Shown: piece by piece, positions 1 to 8,875 of the stretch
How positions within the stretch are numbered: position 1 is the stretch's first letter
How the letters are laid out: the number at the start of each line of letters is the position of its first letter
From: Desulfovibrionaceae bacterium
GTDB taxonomy: Bacteria; Desulfobacterota; Desulfovibrionia; Desulfovibrionales; Desulfovibrionaceae
Direction of reading: 5' to 3'
Length of the DNA: 64,000 nt
NCBI GenBank assembly: GCA_015709205.1
Contig: JACCQO010000005.1
Coordinates: 114,946-178,945, forward strand
Translations under genes and position numbers: made by a program
Notes under the pieces: generated by a model
The model's database searches: none
The model's input: the letters and a program-made list of their open reading frames with translations, nothing else
What the model was told of the DNA's origin: nothing

Positions 1-1
1 C

Positions 2-508
2 GGCGTGACCACGGTGCTGTTCGTCGGCGAAAGCGTCAAGGGGTGGGAGCTGTTCGCCGTCAAGCCCGACCGGCTGATCTGGCAGCACGACGCGGATGCG
101 CGCGTGGTCATGTTCGGCGAGGGCGATCGGATCCGCAAGGCCGCGGCCGCGCGCAGCGACGGCGGAGCCACGCTGAGTGCGGGCAAGACAACACGCATCG
201 ACGTCAGCCGCGCAGAGGCCGAGCCGGTGCTCAAGGACCCCACGATTCTGTTGCAACAGGCCCTGTTCAAGCCGTTTTTGCGCGATGGCAAGGTCGTCGG
301 CTTCTCCATCCGCAATATCCAGCCCGGGTCGATCCTCAAGACCCTGGGCATGGAGAACGGCGACGTGCTCGTGCGCATCAACGGCGAGCAGATCACCGGG
401 CCCCAGGGGTTGCTCAAGCTCTATTCCGGGTTGGCGGGAGCCAAGTCCGTGAGCCTGGACCTGGAGCGCAACGGGCTGGTGCTGCCCGTGCTGGTTGAAG
501 TGAAATAG
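2..508 (+). CDS. gspC: Type II secretion protein GspC, C-terminal part (5' truncated by window edge)
   Basis: The reading frame is already open at base 2 and enters from outside the window. The GTG at base 5 should not be taken as the true start. About 168 residues remain. The first ~60 look like the end of the GspC homology region (WELFAVKPDRLIW). Residues ~95-165 form a PDZ-like domain with the segment IRNIQPGSILKTLGMENGDV. In type II secretion, GspC is an inner-membrane clamp that links the inner platform to the secretin through its periplasmic HR and PDZ domains. It is followed 40 bp later by the secretin gene, the usual gspC-gspD order. The N-terminal membrane anchor cannot be seen here. 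Confidence 0.85.
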   Translation, partial: GVTTVLFVGESVKGWELFAVKPDRLIWQHDADARVVMFGEGDRIRKAAAARSDGGATLSAGKTTRIDVSRAEAEPVLKDPTILLQQALFKPFLRDGKVVGFSIRNIQPGSILKTLGMENGDVLVRINGEQITGPQGLLKLYSGLAGAKSVSLDLERNGLVLPVLVEVK

Positions 509-548
509 ACCAAACGAGAACTGCCCAGAGGGCGGGAGACGTTGCGAT

Positions 549-2738
549 ATGTCGTTGACGACGAGCGGACTGCGGAGGGTGTTTTTCGCCGTGCTGGCTG
601 TGGCGGTCCTGGGGGCGGCGCTTGCGCTCCAGGTTCGGCCCGTGCGGGCCCAGCCCCCGGCCGGCGATCAGTCCCTGGCGAGCCTGCAGGCCAACCTCGA
701 CAACGTGGAGCTCGAGGACTTCATCAAGTTCATCGGCAAGTACACGGGCCGCAACATTATTTACCGCGCCGACCAGATTCCCAAGACCACTTTCAATATT
801 TATTCCTCCAACGCCATCGACGAGCCTCAGCTCATGGCCATCTTCAGCCAGTTGCTCGACAGCGTGGGGCTGGAGGCCGTCTCGCGCGGCGACGCGCTGC
901 ACATCCTGCCCCTGGTCGAGGCCAAGAAGCTCCAGCCCGTGCTCAAGCAGGGGGCCACGGCCGTGCGCGGGGCCGAGGACGAACTGGTGGTCACCGTGTA
1001 TCAGCTGGGCGAGGACGTGGAGCCGACCATGGCCGCGGCCCTGATCAAGGGCATGCAGTCGCCGCTCGGGCTGGTGCAGGAGATTCCCCAGGCCCGGTCC
1101 ATCCTCATCCGCGACAAGCGCGAGCGCATCCAAAAGATGCTCTCGGTGCTGCGCACGGTGCTCAACGTGCGGCCGGAATGGAAGACCATGATCACGAGCC
1201 TGAAGTTCGCGGACTGCGAGTCCGTGGTCAAGATGATCCAGGGCATGTACGCCGAGTTCGTCAAGCGCGGGCGCACCGCGGACGTGCCCATGGTCCAGGC
1301 CATCCCCTGGTCCAACAGCATCTTCTTCGCCGGTTCCGAGGAGCAGAAAAAGGACGTGGCCGATCTCATCGCCAAGCTCGACCACGTGGAGCAGGCCACC
1401 TCCGGCTATCGGGTCTTCCGGCTGCAGAACGCCAAGGCCACTTCCGTGGCCGAGGTGCTCACCTCCCTGGTCTCGGTGCTGGAGTCCACGGCGGGCACGG
1501 AGAGCGGTGCGGCCGACGCGGCCAAGGCCGCGGAAAAGGCCGCCGCCAGGCGGGCGACCAAGAAGCAGTCCGGCTCCGAGTCCATCCAGGCCTCGGCCGA
1601 CGAGGACACCAACTCCGTGGTCGTCATCGCCGGCAAGGAGGTCATGCCCCAGGTCGAGGAGATCATCAAACGTCTGGACCAGCCCCAGGACCAGGTCTAC
1701 ATCGAGGCCCTGATCATGGAGACCACGCTGGAGAACGCGCGGGAGTTCGGCGTGGAGTGGATGGCCGGCGCGGGCGGCGATTCGGTGGGCACCATCGGTT
1801 TCGTGGACGAGGACTCGAGCACCCTGGCCTCCTATGCCGATCCGGTCTACGGGTCGACCTCCAAGGCCTTTCCCTCGCTCAGTTCGATCCCCGGCGGCTT
1901 TTCCCTCGGCGTGCTGGGCCACATCATCACCTACGGCGACAAGAAGTACCCCACCATGGGGGCGCTCATCAATTTCGCCAAGTCCGCAACGGAGATCAAC
2001 ATTCTCTCCACCCCGCAGATCATGACCCTGGCCAACAGCGAGGCCGAGATCTTCGTGGGCGAGAACCGGCCCTACAAGACCTCCACCCAGTACGACTCCG
2101 AGGGCAAGCCCGTTATTTCCTACGACTACCGCGACGTGGGCATCAAGCTGGTGGTCAAGCCCTACGTCAACGAGGATTCGGACCTCATCAAGCTGGATAT
2201 CGAGCAGAACGTGGATCGCGTGGCGGAAAACTCGGCCTCATCGGACGCGCCCACGACCCTGACCCGCTATACCAAGACTTCGGTGCAGATCCTCGACGGC
2301 TCCACCGTGGTCATCGGCGGCCTGATCCGCGACGACGGGGACAAGAGCAAGAGCGGCATGCCCGGGCTGGCCACGCTGCCCTACGTGGGCTGGCTCTTCA
2401 AGCGCGAGTCCAACTCCGGCACCAAGTCCACCCTGATGGTCTTCGTTTCCGCGCACATCATCCGCAGCCTGGACAACGCCCAGCGCATCACCAGGAACAA
2501 GATGCAGGAGGCGGAGCGCGCCCGCGGCCAGTCCAAGGACTACTTCACCAAGGAATTCGAGACCAAGTCCCTGGGCGGCATTTTCAGCGGGGACGACGAG
2601 CAGGCCGGCGAAGGGGCGGACGCCGACAGGCGGGGGATGCCGGACGACGGCCCCGTGAGCGTCACGGAACCCGGGCCCGGCGCGGCAGCGCCCGCGCCGA
2701 GCGCCCCCTCGGGACAGGATGCCCCCTCGAATGATTAA
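549..2738 (+). CDS. gspD: Type II secretion secretin GspD
   Basis: A 729-residue outer-membrane secretin that forms the exit channel of the type II secretion system. The N-terminus is a signal peptide (basic MSLTTSGLRR, hydrophobic stretch, Ala-rich cleavage region near RAQPP). An N0-like domain follows (LEDFIKFIGKYTGRNIIYRA), then repeated N1-N3 modules. The secretin core carries PQIMTLANSEAEIFVGENRP and the hallmark VVIGGLIRDD...LPYVGWLFK near the C-terminus. A polar, Pro/Ala/Gly-rich tail ends the protein. The ATG is preceded by GGGAG at 534-538. It overlaps the start of gspE, which suggests translational coupling. No pilotin gene was recognised nearby. Confidence 0.95.
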   Translation: MSLTTSGLRRVFFAVLAVAVLGAALALQVRPVRAQPPAGDQSLASLQANLDNVELEDFIKFIGKYTGRNIIYRADQIPKTTFNIYSSNAIDEPQLMAIFSQLLDSVGLEAVSRGDALHILPLVEAKKLQPVLKQGATAVRGAEDELVVTVYQLGEDVEPTMAAALIKGMQSPLGLVQEIPQARSILIRDKRERIQKMLSVLRTVLNVRPEWKTMITSLKFADCESVVKMIQGMYAEFVKRGRTADVPMVQAIPWSNSIFFAGSEEQKKDVADLIAKLDHVEQATSGYRVFRLQNAKATSVAEVLTSLVSVLESTAGTESGAADAAKAAEKAAARRATKKQSGSESIQASADEDTNSVVVIAGKEVMPQVEEIIKRLDQPQDQVYIEALIMETTLENAREFGVEWMAGAGGDSVGTIGFVDEDSSTLASYADPVYGSTSKAFPSLSSIPGGFSLGVLGHIITYGDKKYPTMGALINFAKSATEINILSTPQIMTLANSEAEIFVGENRPYKTSTQYDSEGKPVISYDYRDVGIKLVVKPYVNEDSDLIKLDIEQNVDRVAENSASSDAPTTLTRYTKTSVQILDGSTVVIGGLIRDDGDKSKSGMPGLATLPYVGWLFKRESNSGTKSTLMVFVSAHIIRSLDNAQRITRNKMQEAERARGQSKDYFTKEFETKSLGGIFSGDDEQAGEGADADRRGMPDDGPVSVTEPGPGAAAPAPSAPSGQDAPSND

Positions 2739-4215
2739 TCTCGGCGAGCTGCCCGAAGACGTCATTCGGGCCTATCTCTCCTTTCCCCAGCGAAACGAGT
2801 TCCTGCCCGTGCGCAGCGCGGACGGGGTGCTCGACGTCTGGGTGCTGCGCGAGCGGGCCTACCCCCTGGCCGACTACCTCGCCTGGTCCGTGGACATGCG
2901 CGTGCGCACCCGGCTGACCTCGGACAGCGAGTTCTATGCCGCCCTGGAGCAGGCCCTGACCCTCTGGGAGGAGGAGCAGGTGCACAAGGCCGGTGCCGAG
3001 GAGGAAGAGGATTTCGGGGAGGTCGGCGACAACCAGGACCTTTTGGGCTGGTCCCACGACGACGCGCCCATCGTGCGCCTCGTGAACAAGACCCTGCAGC
3101 AGGCCATCACCCAGGGCGCCAGCGACGTGCACTTCGAGGGCCAGGCCAACGCGTTTCTGGTGCGTTTCCGCCTGGACGGCGAACTGCATCTGGTGCGCTC
3201 CCTGGATAAGGCCCTGCAGTCCACGGTGCTCGCGCGCATCAAGGTCATGGGCGACATGGACGTGGCCGAGAGCCGTGCGCCCCAGGACGGCCGCATCCAG
3301 GTGCGCCTGGCCCAGAAGGATGTGGACATCCGCGTCTCCACCGTGCCCACGCTCAACGGCGAAAAGGCCGTGCTGCGTATCCTGGACCGCTCCAAGACCA
3401 TTCTTTCCCTGCCGGACTTGGGCATGGAGGACCAGGACCTGGTCCACTTCCGCCAGGCCATCTCCGTGCCCAACGGCATCATCCTGGTCACCGGCCCCAC
3501 GGGCAGCGGCAAGACGACCTCCCTCTATGCGGCGCTCTCCGAACTGGTGGAGGAGGCCCGCAACATCATGACCGTGGAGGATCCGGTGGAATACCATCTG
3601 CCGGGCGTCAACCAGGTCCAGGTCAACCGCGCCGCGGGCGTGACCTTCGCCAGCGCCATCCGCGCCTTCCTGCGCCAGGATCCGGACATCCTGCTCGTGG
3701 GCGAGGTGCGCGACCAGGAGACCGCGAGCACGGCCATCCAGGCCTCGCTCACGGGCCACTTGGTGCTCACCACCCTGCACACCAACGACGCGCCCACGGC
3801 CATCACCCGCCTGCTGGAGATGGGGCTGGAGCCGTTCCTGGTGGCCTCGTCCATGACCCTGGCCATGGCCCAGCGGCTGGTGCGCGTGAACTGTCCGCAC
3901 TGCAGCGTGGAGGTGCCCGTGGACCGGGCCACCATGGAACTGCTCGGCAAGGACCGCGGGCTCAGGCCCGTGCAGCAGCGCGGAAAGGGCTGCGAGAAGT
4001 GCCTGAACACCGGGTTCAAGGGCCGCCGGGGCATCTACGAACTTATGCCCGTGGACGAGGAACTGCGCTCGCTGATCATCCAGAAGTCGTCGGTGGACGC
4101 CTTTGCCGACTACCGCCGCGCCCGGGGGTTGCGCACCATGCTCGAGCACGGGCTGACCCTGGTGGAGCGCGGCCTCACGACCTACGAAGAGATCCTGCGC
4201 GTGACGCGCCAGTAG
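2731..4215 (+). CDS. gspE: Type II secretion ATPase GspE
   Basis: Cytoplasmic hexameric ATPase that powers pseudopilus assembly. The Walker A motif GPTGSGKTT is encoded near 3493 and the Asp-box/Walker B region ILLVGEVRD near 3690. The GspE/PilB zinc module has two CxxC pairs, CPHC (codons from 3892) and CEKC (from 3991). An in-frame ATG at 2719 exists, but AGGA at 2716-2719 is well spaced only for the ATG at 2731 (MINLGELPEDV), so 2731 is preferred, giving 494 residues. The start overlaps the gspD stop by 8 bases. The N-terminal domain is of ordinary length for the family and all catalytic motifs are intact. Confidence 0.94.
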   Translation: MINLGELPEDVIRAYLSFPQRNEFLPVRSADGVLDVWVLRERAYPLADYLAWSVDMRVRTRLTSDSEFYAALEQALTLWEEEQVHKAGAEEEEDFGEVGDNQDLLGWSHDDAPIVRLVNKTLQQAITQGASDVHFEGQANAFLVRFRLDGELHLVRSLDKALQSTVLARIKVMGDMDVAESRAPQDGRIQVRLAQKDVDIRVSTVPTLNGEKAVLRILDRSKTILSLPDLGMEDQDLVHFRQAISVPNGIILVTGPTGSGKTTSLYAALSELVEEARNIMTVEDPVEYHLPGVNQVQVNRAAGVTFASAIRAFLRQDPDILLVGEVRDQETASTAIQASLTGHLVLTTLHTNDAPTAITRLLEMGLEPFLVASSMTLAMAQRLVRVNCPHCSVEVPVDRATMELLGKDRGLRPVQQRGKGCEKCLNTGFKGRRGIYELMPVDEELRSLIIQKSSVDAFADYRRARGLRTMLEHGLTLVERGLTTYEEILRVTRQ

Positions 4216-4251
4216 GGCGGCCGCGCGTCCGTCCCCGACCGACCACGAACC

Positions 4252-5469
4252 ATGCCCACATTTCAATACCAGGCCCTGGACGGGCGCGGAAAAAAGAAGA
4301 AGGGATTCATCGAGGCCGACACCCAGGCCCGGGCCTTCAGCATGCTGCAGGACCAGAGCCTGCTGCCCGTGAGCCTTGCGCCCGTGGCCGACAAGGGCGG
4401 CCGGGCGACCGGGCGGTTCGGCCCCGTGCTGGACGCGCTGCGCGGCCGCTTCGGCGGCGGGGTGCGCGTGGGCGAATCCTTCCACTACCTGGGCATGCTC
4501 CTGCAGACGGGCACGTCCCTGTCCGACTCCCTGGAGATGCTCGGGCGCATGTCCGGCCGCGCGGCGCGCATCTGGCTGGACGTCCGCGACGCCGTGGAGA
4601 CCGGGCAGTCCTTTTCCCAGGCACTGGGGGCGTATCCGCGCCTGTTCCCGGCGGTCTACGTGGGCATGGTCCAGGTGGCCGAGCGAGTGGGGCGGCTCGG
4701 GCAGGTGCTGGAAAAGATCGCCCACTACGAGGAACAGCGCGCCGAGGTCAGCGGCAAGCTGGTCACCGCGCTCATCTATCCGTGCACGATCATGGTCGTG
4801 GGCATCGGCGCGGTCTATTTCCTGCTCTCCAACGTGCTGCCCAAGATCGCGGGCGTGTTCACCAGCGCGCGGCAGGAGCTGCCCACGAACACCAAGATCC
4901 TTCTGGCCGTGGGCGGCACCCTGCACGACCTGGGGCCCGCGGTCCTGCTCGTGCCCCTGCTCCTGGTGCTCGGCCTGACCTGGGCCTACAACCGGGGCGG
5001 CCGGTTCCGCCAGCGGGTGGACGCGCTGCTCTGGCGCGTGCCCCTGGTGCAGAAGGACATCCTGGCGCGCTTTTCCGGCATGCTCGGCTTCCAGCTGGAA
5101 TCCGGCATTCCCCTGGTGCAGGCCATGGAGAGTTCGTCCCAGGCCGTGGGCTCGACCTTCTTCAAGACGCGCATCCTCGAGGCCAAGAACGAGGTGGCCG
5201 CGGGCCAGCCCCTGGACCGGGTCCTGGCGCGGCAGAAGGCCTTTCCGGACATCTTTCTCATGACCCTGTCCACGGGGCAGCGTTCCGGCAAGCTCGGCCC
5301 GTTCCTGCTGCGCATCGGGCGGCTTCTGGAGCGCGACGTGGACAACATGCTCAAGCGGCTGGTGGCCCTGGCCGAGCCGTTGCTCATCCTTGCCGTGGGC
5401 CTGGTCGTGGCCTTCATCGTCCTTTCGATCATGGGCCCGATCTTCGAGCTCACCACCCTGGTCCACTGA
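4252..5469 (+). CDS. gspF: Type II secretion inner-membrane platform protein GspF
   Basis: A 405-residue polytopic platform protein that interacts with GspE and the pseudopilus. It starts MPTFQYQALD, the typical GspF/PilC opening. Two related cytoplasmic T2SSF domains follow (about residues 75-195 and 275-395), each ending in a hydrophobic segment. The first membrane segment is around LVTALIYPCTIMVVGIGAVY and the last around LLILAVGLVVAFIVLSIMGP. The length is normal for the family. The gene lies 36 bp after gspE and is followed 40 bp later by the oligosaccharyltransferase gene rather than by gspG, so the T2SS locus is split here. Confidence 0.95.
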   Translation: MPTFQYQALDGRGKKKKGFIEADTQARAFSMLQDQSLLPVSLAPVADKGGRATGRFGPVLDALRGRFGGGVRVGESFHYLGMLLQTGTSLSDSLEMLGRMSGRAARIWLDVRDAVETGQSFSQALGAYPRLFPAVYVGMVQVAERVGRLGQVLEKIAHYEEQRAEVSGKLVTALIYPCTIMVVGIGAVYFLLSNVLPKIAGVFTSARQELPTNTKILLAVGGTLHDLGPAVLLVPLLLVLGLTWAYNRGGRFRQRVDALLWRVPLVQKDILARFSGMLGFQLESGIPLVQAMESSSQAVGSTFFKTRILEAKNEVAAGQPLDRVLARQKAFPDIFLMTLSTGQRSGKLGPFLLRIGRLLERDVDNMLKRLVALAEPLLILAVGLVVAFIVLSIMGPIFELTTLVH

Positions 5470-5509
5470 CGCGGACCGGGTTCCTTTTCGCAGCAAACAG
5501 GAGTGATTG

Positions 5510-7831
5510 ATGGTTTCGAGCGATCCCATGCGGAGCGGAGCGCGCGTCGAGTGGAAGACGTTGATTGCGGCGGTCGTGCTCGTCTTTGCCGTGGCCGTGG
5601 CCGCGCGGTTCTTCGACTACGGCCCCTGGCAGGATCCCGCCATGAGCGTGGACGGCGAGTACATCATGGCCACCCACGACGCCTACCATTGGCTGGCCGG
5701 CGCGGTGGGCGTGGGCGCGGCCGTGGGCACGCCCATGTCCGAACTGCTCTCCTGGTGCTCGTCCACCTTCGGCGTGCCCCTGGGCGTGGTGGCCTTCTGG
5801 GCTCCGGCCGTGGCCGCCGGGGGCACCGCCGTGGCCGTGTGCCTGTGGGGCCTGACCCTGGGCGGCGTGGAGGCCGGATTCCTGGCCGGCCTGCTCAGCG
5901 TGCTCGGCGGCGGGTTCTTTTTCCGCACCCGGCTGGGGTTCTATGATACGGACATCGTGACCCTGTTCTTCCCCGTGTTCATCGGCTGGGTGCTGGCCCA
6001 TTGGATGGCCCCGCACCTGGACCGCGAACGGTTGAAGGTGCTGGCCCGCCGCGTGCTGCGGCGCGGCGGCGAACAGGAGCAGGCCGGGACGAAGCGGGCA
6101 CGCAAGGGGGGCAAGGCCGCCCGCGCCGGGGCCCGCAAGGGCGGGGCCGACGGTTCGGCGTCCGCCCCGGCCGACGCCGCGGCGCCCGCTGCGCCGGACG
6201 CGGCAAAGGACGCGGCAAAGGACGCGGGGCTCTTTCCCGCGGGCAGCCCGGGGCTGTGGTTTCTCGGTGCGCCCGTGCTCGCCGGGCTTCTGGCCTGGAA
6301 CGCGGGCATCTGGCACGGCCAGCTCCTCAATTACGCCAAGCTTCTCGTGCCCCTGGTCCTGATGCTCGTCCTGGTCTTCGGCAAGCCCGGACGGCGCATG
6401 GCCCTGCTCTGGGGCGGTTGCCTCTACGCCATGGCGGCCTTCCTGCACTGGCCGGGCCTGGTCCTGGCCCTGCTCGTGGCCGCGTCCTTCCATTTCCAGC
6501 CGCAACGCGCCGGGCGCATTGCCGCCAGCAAGATCCTCCTGGGCCTGTTCGTGCTCGTGCTTCTGGAGCGCACCGGACTTCTGAGCACCGTCTATACCCA
6601 GGTCATCAACTCCATGGACACCTACCTGCGCCAGTCCAGCCAGCTGGTGACCACGGGCGCGGGCCAGCACGGCGTGGCCTTCCCGTCCATCGTCCAGAGC
6701 GTCATCGAGGCGCAGCTCTATCCCTTCCAGGAAGTGGTCAACAAGATCCATCCCTGGGTCGGGGTGGTCCTGTTGGGCCTGGTCGGGTTCCTGGCCGTCT
6801 GTCTGGCGCGGGTCGAGGCCGTCCTGCTGCTGCCGCTCGGGGTGCTGGCCCTGGCCTCGGTGCGGTTGGGCATTCGCATGACCATGTTCGGCGGCCCGTG
6901 CTTCGCCCTGGGGCTGGGCATCCCCGTGGCCTGGACCGTGCGGCGCCTTTTGGCGCGGCGCGGCGAACTGCGGGCCAGGGCCATGTCCTGGGGCGTGCAG
7001 ATCGCCCTGCTCCTGGTGCTGGTGCAGCCGTACGCCGAGGTCTATCCCCGCCTGCCCATCGCCGGCGTGCTCAGCAAGCAGCACTGCGAGGCCCTGGTCA
7101 AGCTGCGCGACACTTCGCCCCTGGACTCCATGGTCTGGACCTGGTGGGATTGGGGTTTCGCCACCCAGTATTACGCCCGGCGCATGAGCTTTGCCGACGG
7201 CGCGCGGCACACGGGGCAGTATGTCTTCCCCCTGGGTATGGCCCTGGCCACCCCGAACCCGCTGCAGGCTTCCCAGATCATCAAGTATCTGGCCCTGAAC
7301 GACTATAATCTCGTGGGCGCGTGGCAGGACAGGACCCAGGATGAGGTCGTGCAGATGCTCTTGAGCATGGGGGCCAAGGATTACGGGCTCAAGCCCAGGA
7401 ACAAGCAATACCTGGTGGTCAGCTACGAGAATCTGCGCCTGATCTACTGGATCACCTATTACGGCAGTTGGGACCTGGCGACGAACAGGGGGACGCATCC
7501 CCGGGTGTCCATGCTCCAGGGGCAGGTGAAGTTGAACGGCGAGACCGGCGAGCTGGTCGCCGATTCCCTGGGCCCCAAGCCCCTGCGCGTGGGCAGTGTG
7601 GACATCCTCGACGAGAAGGGCGGCATGGGCAAGGGCTACCCCGGCAATCCCCAGGACATTCACCTGATCCTCAACCGGGCCACGGGCGAGCACCACGTCA
7701 TGGATTCCCTGGCCTACCACAGCATGCTGGTCCAACTGCTCCTTTGCCCGCCCAACGATCCGCGGTTCACCCAATACTTCAAATTGGTGGAGGATCGCTA
7801 TCCCTACGTGCGCGTCTACGAGGTGCTCTGA
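5510..7831 (+). CDS. STT3/PglB/AglB-family oligosaccharyltransferase
   Basis: Integral membrane protein of 773 residues that would transfer lipid-linked glycan to Asn of exported proteins. The N-terminal membrane segment is followed by VDGEYIMATHDAYHWL, with acidic residues D48 and D57 at the place of the STT3 metal-binding motifs. About ten more hydrophobic segments follow, then the diagnostic WWDWG motif (W545-G549) at the start of the periplasmic domain. The start is the ATG at 5510 with AGGAG 7 bases upstream; the TTG at 5507 is too close to the Shine-Dalgarno. Residues ~180-243 are an Ala/Lys/Arg/Gly-rich low-complexity insertion between membrane segments, unusual for the family. Its position directly behind gspCDEF suggests co-expression with the secretion system. 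Confidence 0.88.
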   Translation: MVSSDPMRSGARVEWKTLIAAVVLVFAVAVAARFFDYGPWQDPAMSVDGEYIMATHDAYHWLAGAVGVGAAVGTPMSELLSWCSSTFGVPLGVVAFWAPAVAAGGTAVAVCLWGLTLGGVEAGFLAGLLSVLGGGFFFRTRLGFYDTDIVTLFFPVFIGWVLAHWMAPHLDRERLKVLARRVLRRGGEQEQAGTKRARKGGKAARAGARKGGADGSASAPADAAAPAAPDAAKDAAKDAGLFPAGSPGLWFLGAPVLAGLLAWNAGIWHGQLLNYAKLLVPLVLMLVLVFGKPGRRMALLWGGCLYAMAAFLHWPGLVLALLVAASFHFQPQRAGRIAASKILLGLFVLVLLERTGLLSTVYTQVINSMDTYLRQSSQLVTTGAGQHGVAFPSIVQSVIEAQLYPFQEVVNKIHPWVGVVLLGLVGFLAVCLARVEAVLLLPLGVLALASVRLGIRMTMFGGPCFALGLGIPVAWTVRRLLARRGELRARAMSWGVQIALLLVLVQPYAEVYPRLPIAGVLSKQHCEALVKLRDTSPLDSMVWTWWDWGFATQYYARRMSFADGARHTGQYVFPLGMALATPNPLQASQIIKYLALNDYNLVGAWQDRTQDEVVQMLLSMGAKDYGLKPRNKQYLVVSYENLRLIYWITYYGSWDLATNRGTHPRVSMLQGQVKLNGETGELVADSLGPKPLRVGSVDILDEKGGMGKGYPGNPQDIHLILNRATGEHHVMDSLAYHSMLVQLLLCPPNDPRFTQYFKLVEDRYPYVRVYEVL

Positions 7832-7850
7832 TCTTCGCGTCCTTCCGGGA

Positions 7851-7909
7851 CCGAAACGCCGAGGGCCCGCCCGTTTCCGAAAGAAACGGGCGGGCCCTCG
7901 GCGTTTCGG
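7851..7909. terminator. 27-bp perfect inverted repeat between convergent genes
   Basis: Bases 7851-7877 and 7883-7909 are exact reverse complements (27 bp), separated by the five-base loop CGAAA. It lies between the 3' ends of the oligosaccharyltransferase gene (+) and the response regulator gene (-), so a bidirectional terminator is the simplest reading. There is no U-run on either side, so it may instead be a stability or Rho-related element. Confidence 0.7.
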
Positions 7910-7933
7910 CGCGGCCGCCCGGCCGCGCGCGGA

Positions 7934-8875
7934 TCACTTGGCGTAGGAGTTGTAGTTCTCGCGCAGCCAGCGGTCCATGCCCTTGGTGTCGTGCACCGTG
8001 TCCAGGCGCAGCAGGCGGCGGCGCACCGTGCTGGGGCCGGAAAAGAAGAACAGGCGCACCTTCTTGGAGAGCCGGGCGCTGTAGACGTTTTCCGTGCCCT
8101 TGACCTTGTGGATGTTCAGGCCCGGGTTGCCGGCGTCCTGCACGTCGAAGCGCGTCAGGATCTCGATGACCTTCTTGAAGAGGTCGTAGTTGGAGTCGAA
8201 GATGCCCTTCAGGTCCTTGATGAAGCTGGGCATGATGTCGCTGTTCTGGAGGATGGAGCTGACCAGGTCCTGCACGCGCTGGAAGGCCTTTTCCTTCTTC
8301 TCCCTGGGTTCCCTGACTTCGGCCGGTTGCTCGGCCGCCTCGGCCGGCGCCTCCAGTTCGCTCTGCAGACTCTCGATCTCTTCTTCCAGGAGCTTGTGGT
8401 ATTCCTTGAAGTCCTGCAGTTCGTGCGCGAGGTGCTGGATGAGTTCGCTGCTCTTTTTGCTCTTGCCCATGTAGAAGCGGATCATGCGCGTGAGCTGGTC
8501 CGGTTGCACCGGCTTGGGAATGAAGTAGACCATCTCGTATTCCTCGGCCTCGCGCAGGGCGTCGTTGTCCATGCCCGTGAGCAGGATCACGGGCAGGTAG
8601 GGGAAGTCCTCGCGGATGTGCGGCAGGATGTCCACGCCCGAAAGTCCGGCGTTCTCGAAGTTGATGTCCAGGAGCACGATGTCCGGCTCCTCGTCGCCCT
8701 GTTCCAGGAATTCGAGGAATTCCAGCGGGGAGAAGAAGGATTCGTGACGCTGGAGCATGCCCGCCTCGCGCAGGGTCTGCACCAGGAATTCGTGGATGCG
8801 CGGCTCGTCGTCCACCAGGGCGAAGAAGTAGGCCGGCTGGGCGCTAGGCGTCTGCGGTTCGATCGTCTGTGGCAT
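7934..8875 (-). CDS. Response regulator: receiver, coiled coil and RelE/ParE-like C-terminal domain
   Basis: A 313-residue protein. Residues ~15-135 form a receiver domain with the acidic pair D22-D23, phospho-acceptor D70 (VLLDIN), T100 (LLTGM) and K121 (PKP). Residues ~140-205 are a charged coiled coil. The C-terminal ~90 residues lack any DNA-binding or enzymatic output domain known to me. They do resemble the RelE/ParE fold: an amphipathic helical pair, then NPGLNIHKVKGTENVYSARL, KKVRLFFF and LLRLDTVHDT. The start is the ATG at 8875, because GGAG lies 6 bases upstream; the ATG at 8887 has no ribosome site. The gene overlaps the end of the kinase gene by 32 bases, so the two form one signalling unit. 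The function of the output domain is unknown. Confidence 0.8.
   Translation of the reverse strand: MPQTIEPQTPSAQPAYFFALVDDEPRIHEFLVQTLREAGMLQRHESFFSPLEFLEFLEQGDEEPDIVLLDINFENAGLSGVDILPHIREDFPYLPVILLTGMDNDALREAEEYEMVYFIPKPVQPDQLTRMIRFYMGKSKKSSELIQHLAHELQDFKEYHKLLEEEIESLQSELEAPAEAAEQPAEVREPREKKEKAFQRVQDLVSSILQNSDIMPSFIKDLKGIFDSNYDLFKKVIEILTRFDVQDAGNPGLNIHKVKGTENVYSARLSKKVRLFFFSGPSTVRRRLLRLDTVHDTKGMDRWLRENYNSYAK

Noticed and set aside
5-7. GTG as a start codon for the first protein
   Set aside because: The frame is open upstream to the window edge and the encoded part lacks the GspC membrane anchor, so the gene is truncated, not short.
2662-5529. A 955-codon open frame on the minus strand opposite gspE and gspF
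   Set aside because: It is a GC-skew shadow of the real genes: the translation is His/Gly/Gln/Leu-rich low complexity, has no domain, and the plus-strand genes are certain.
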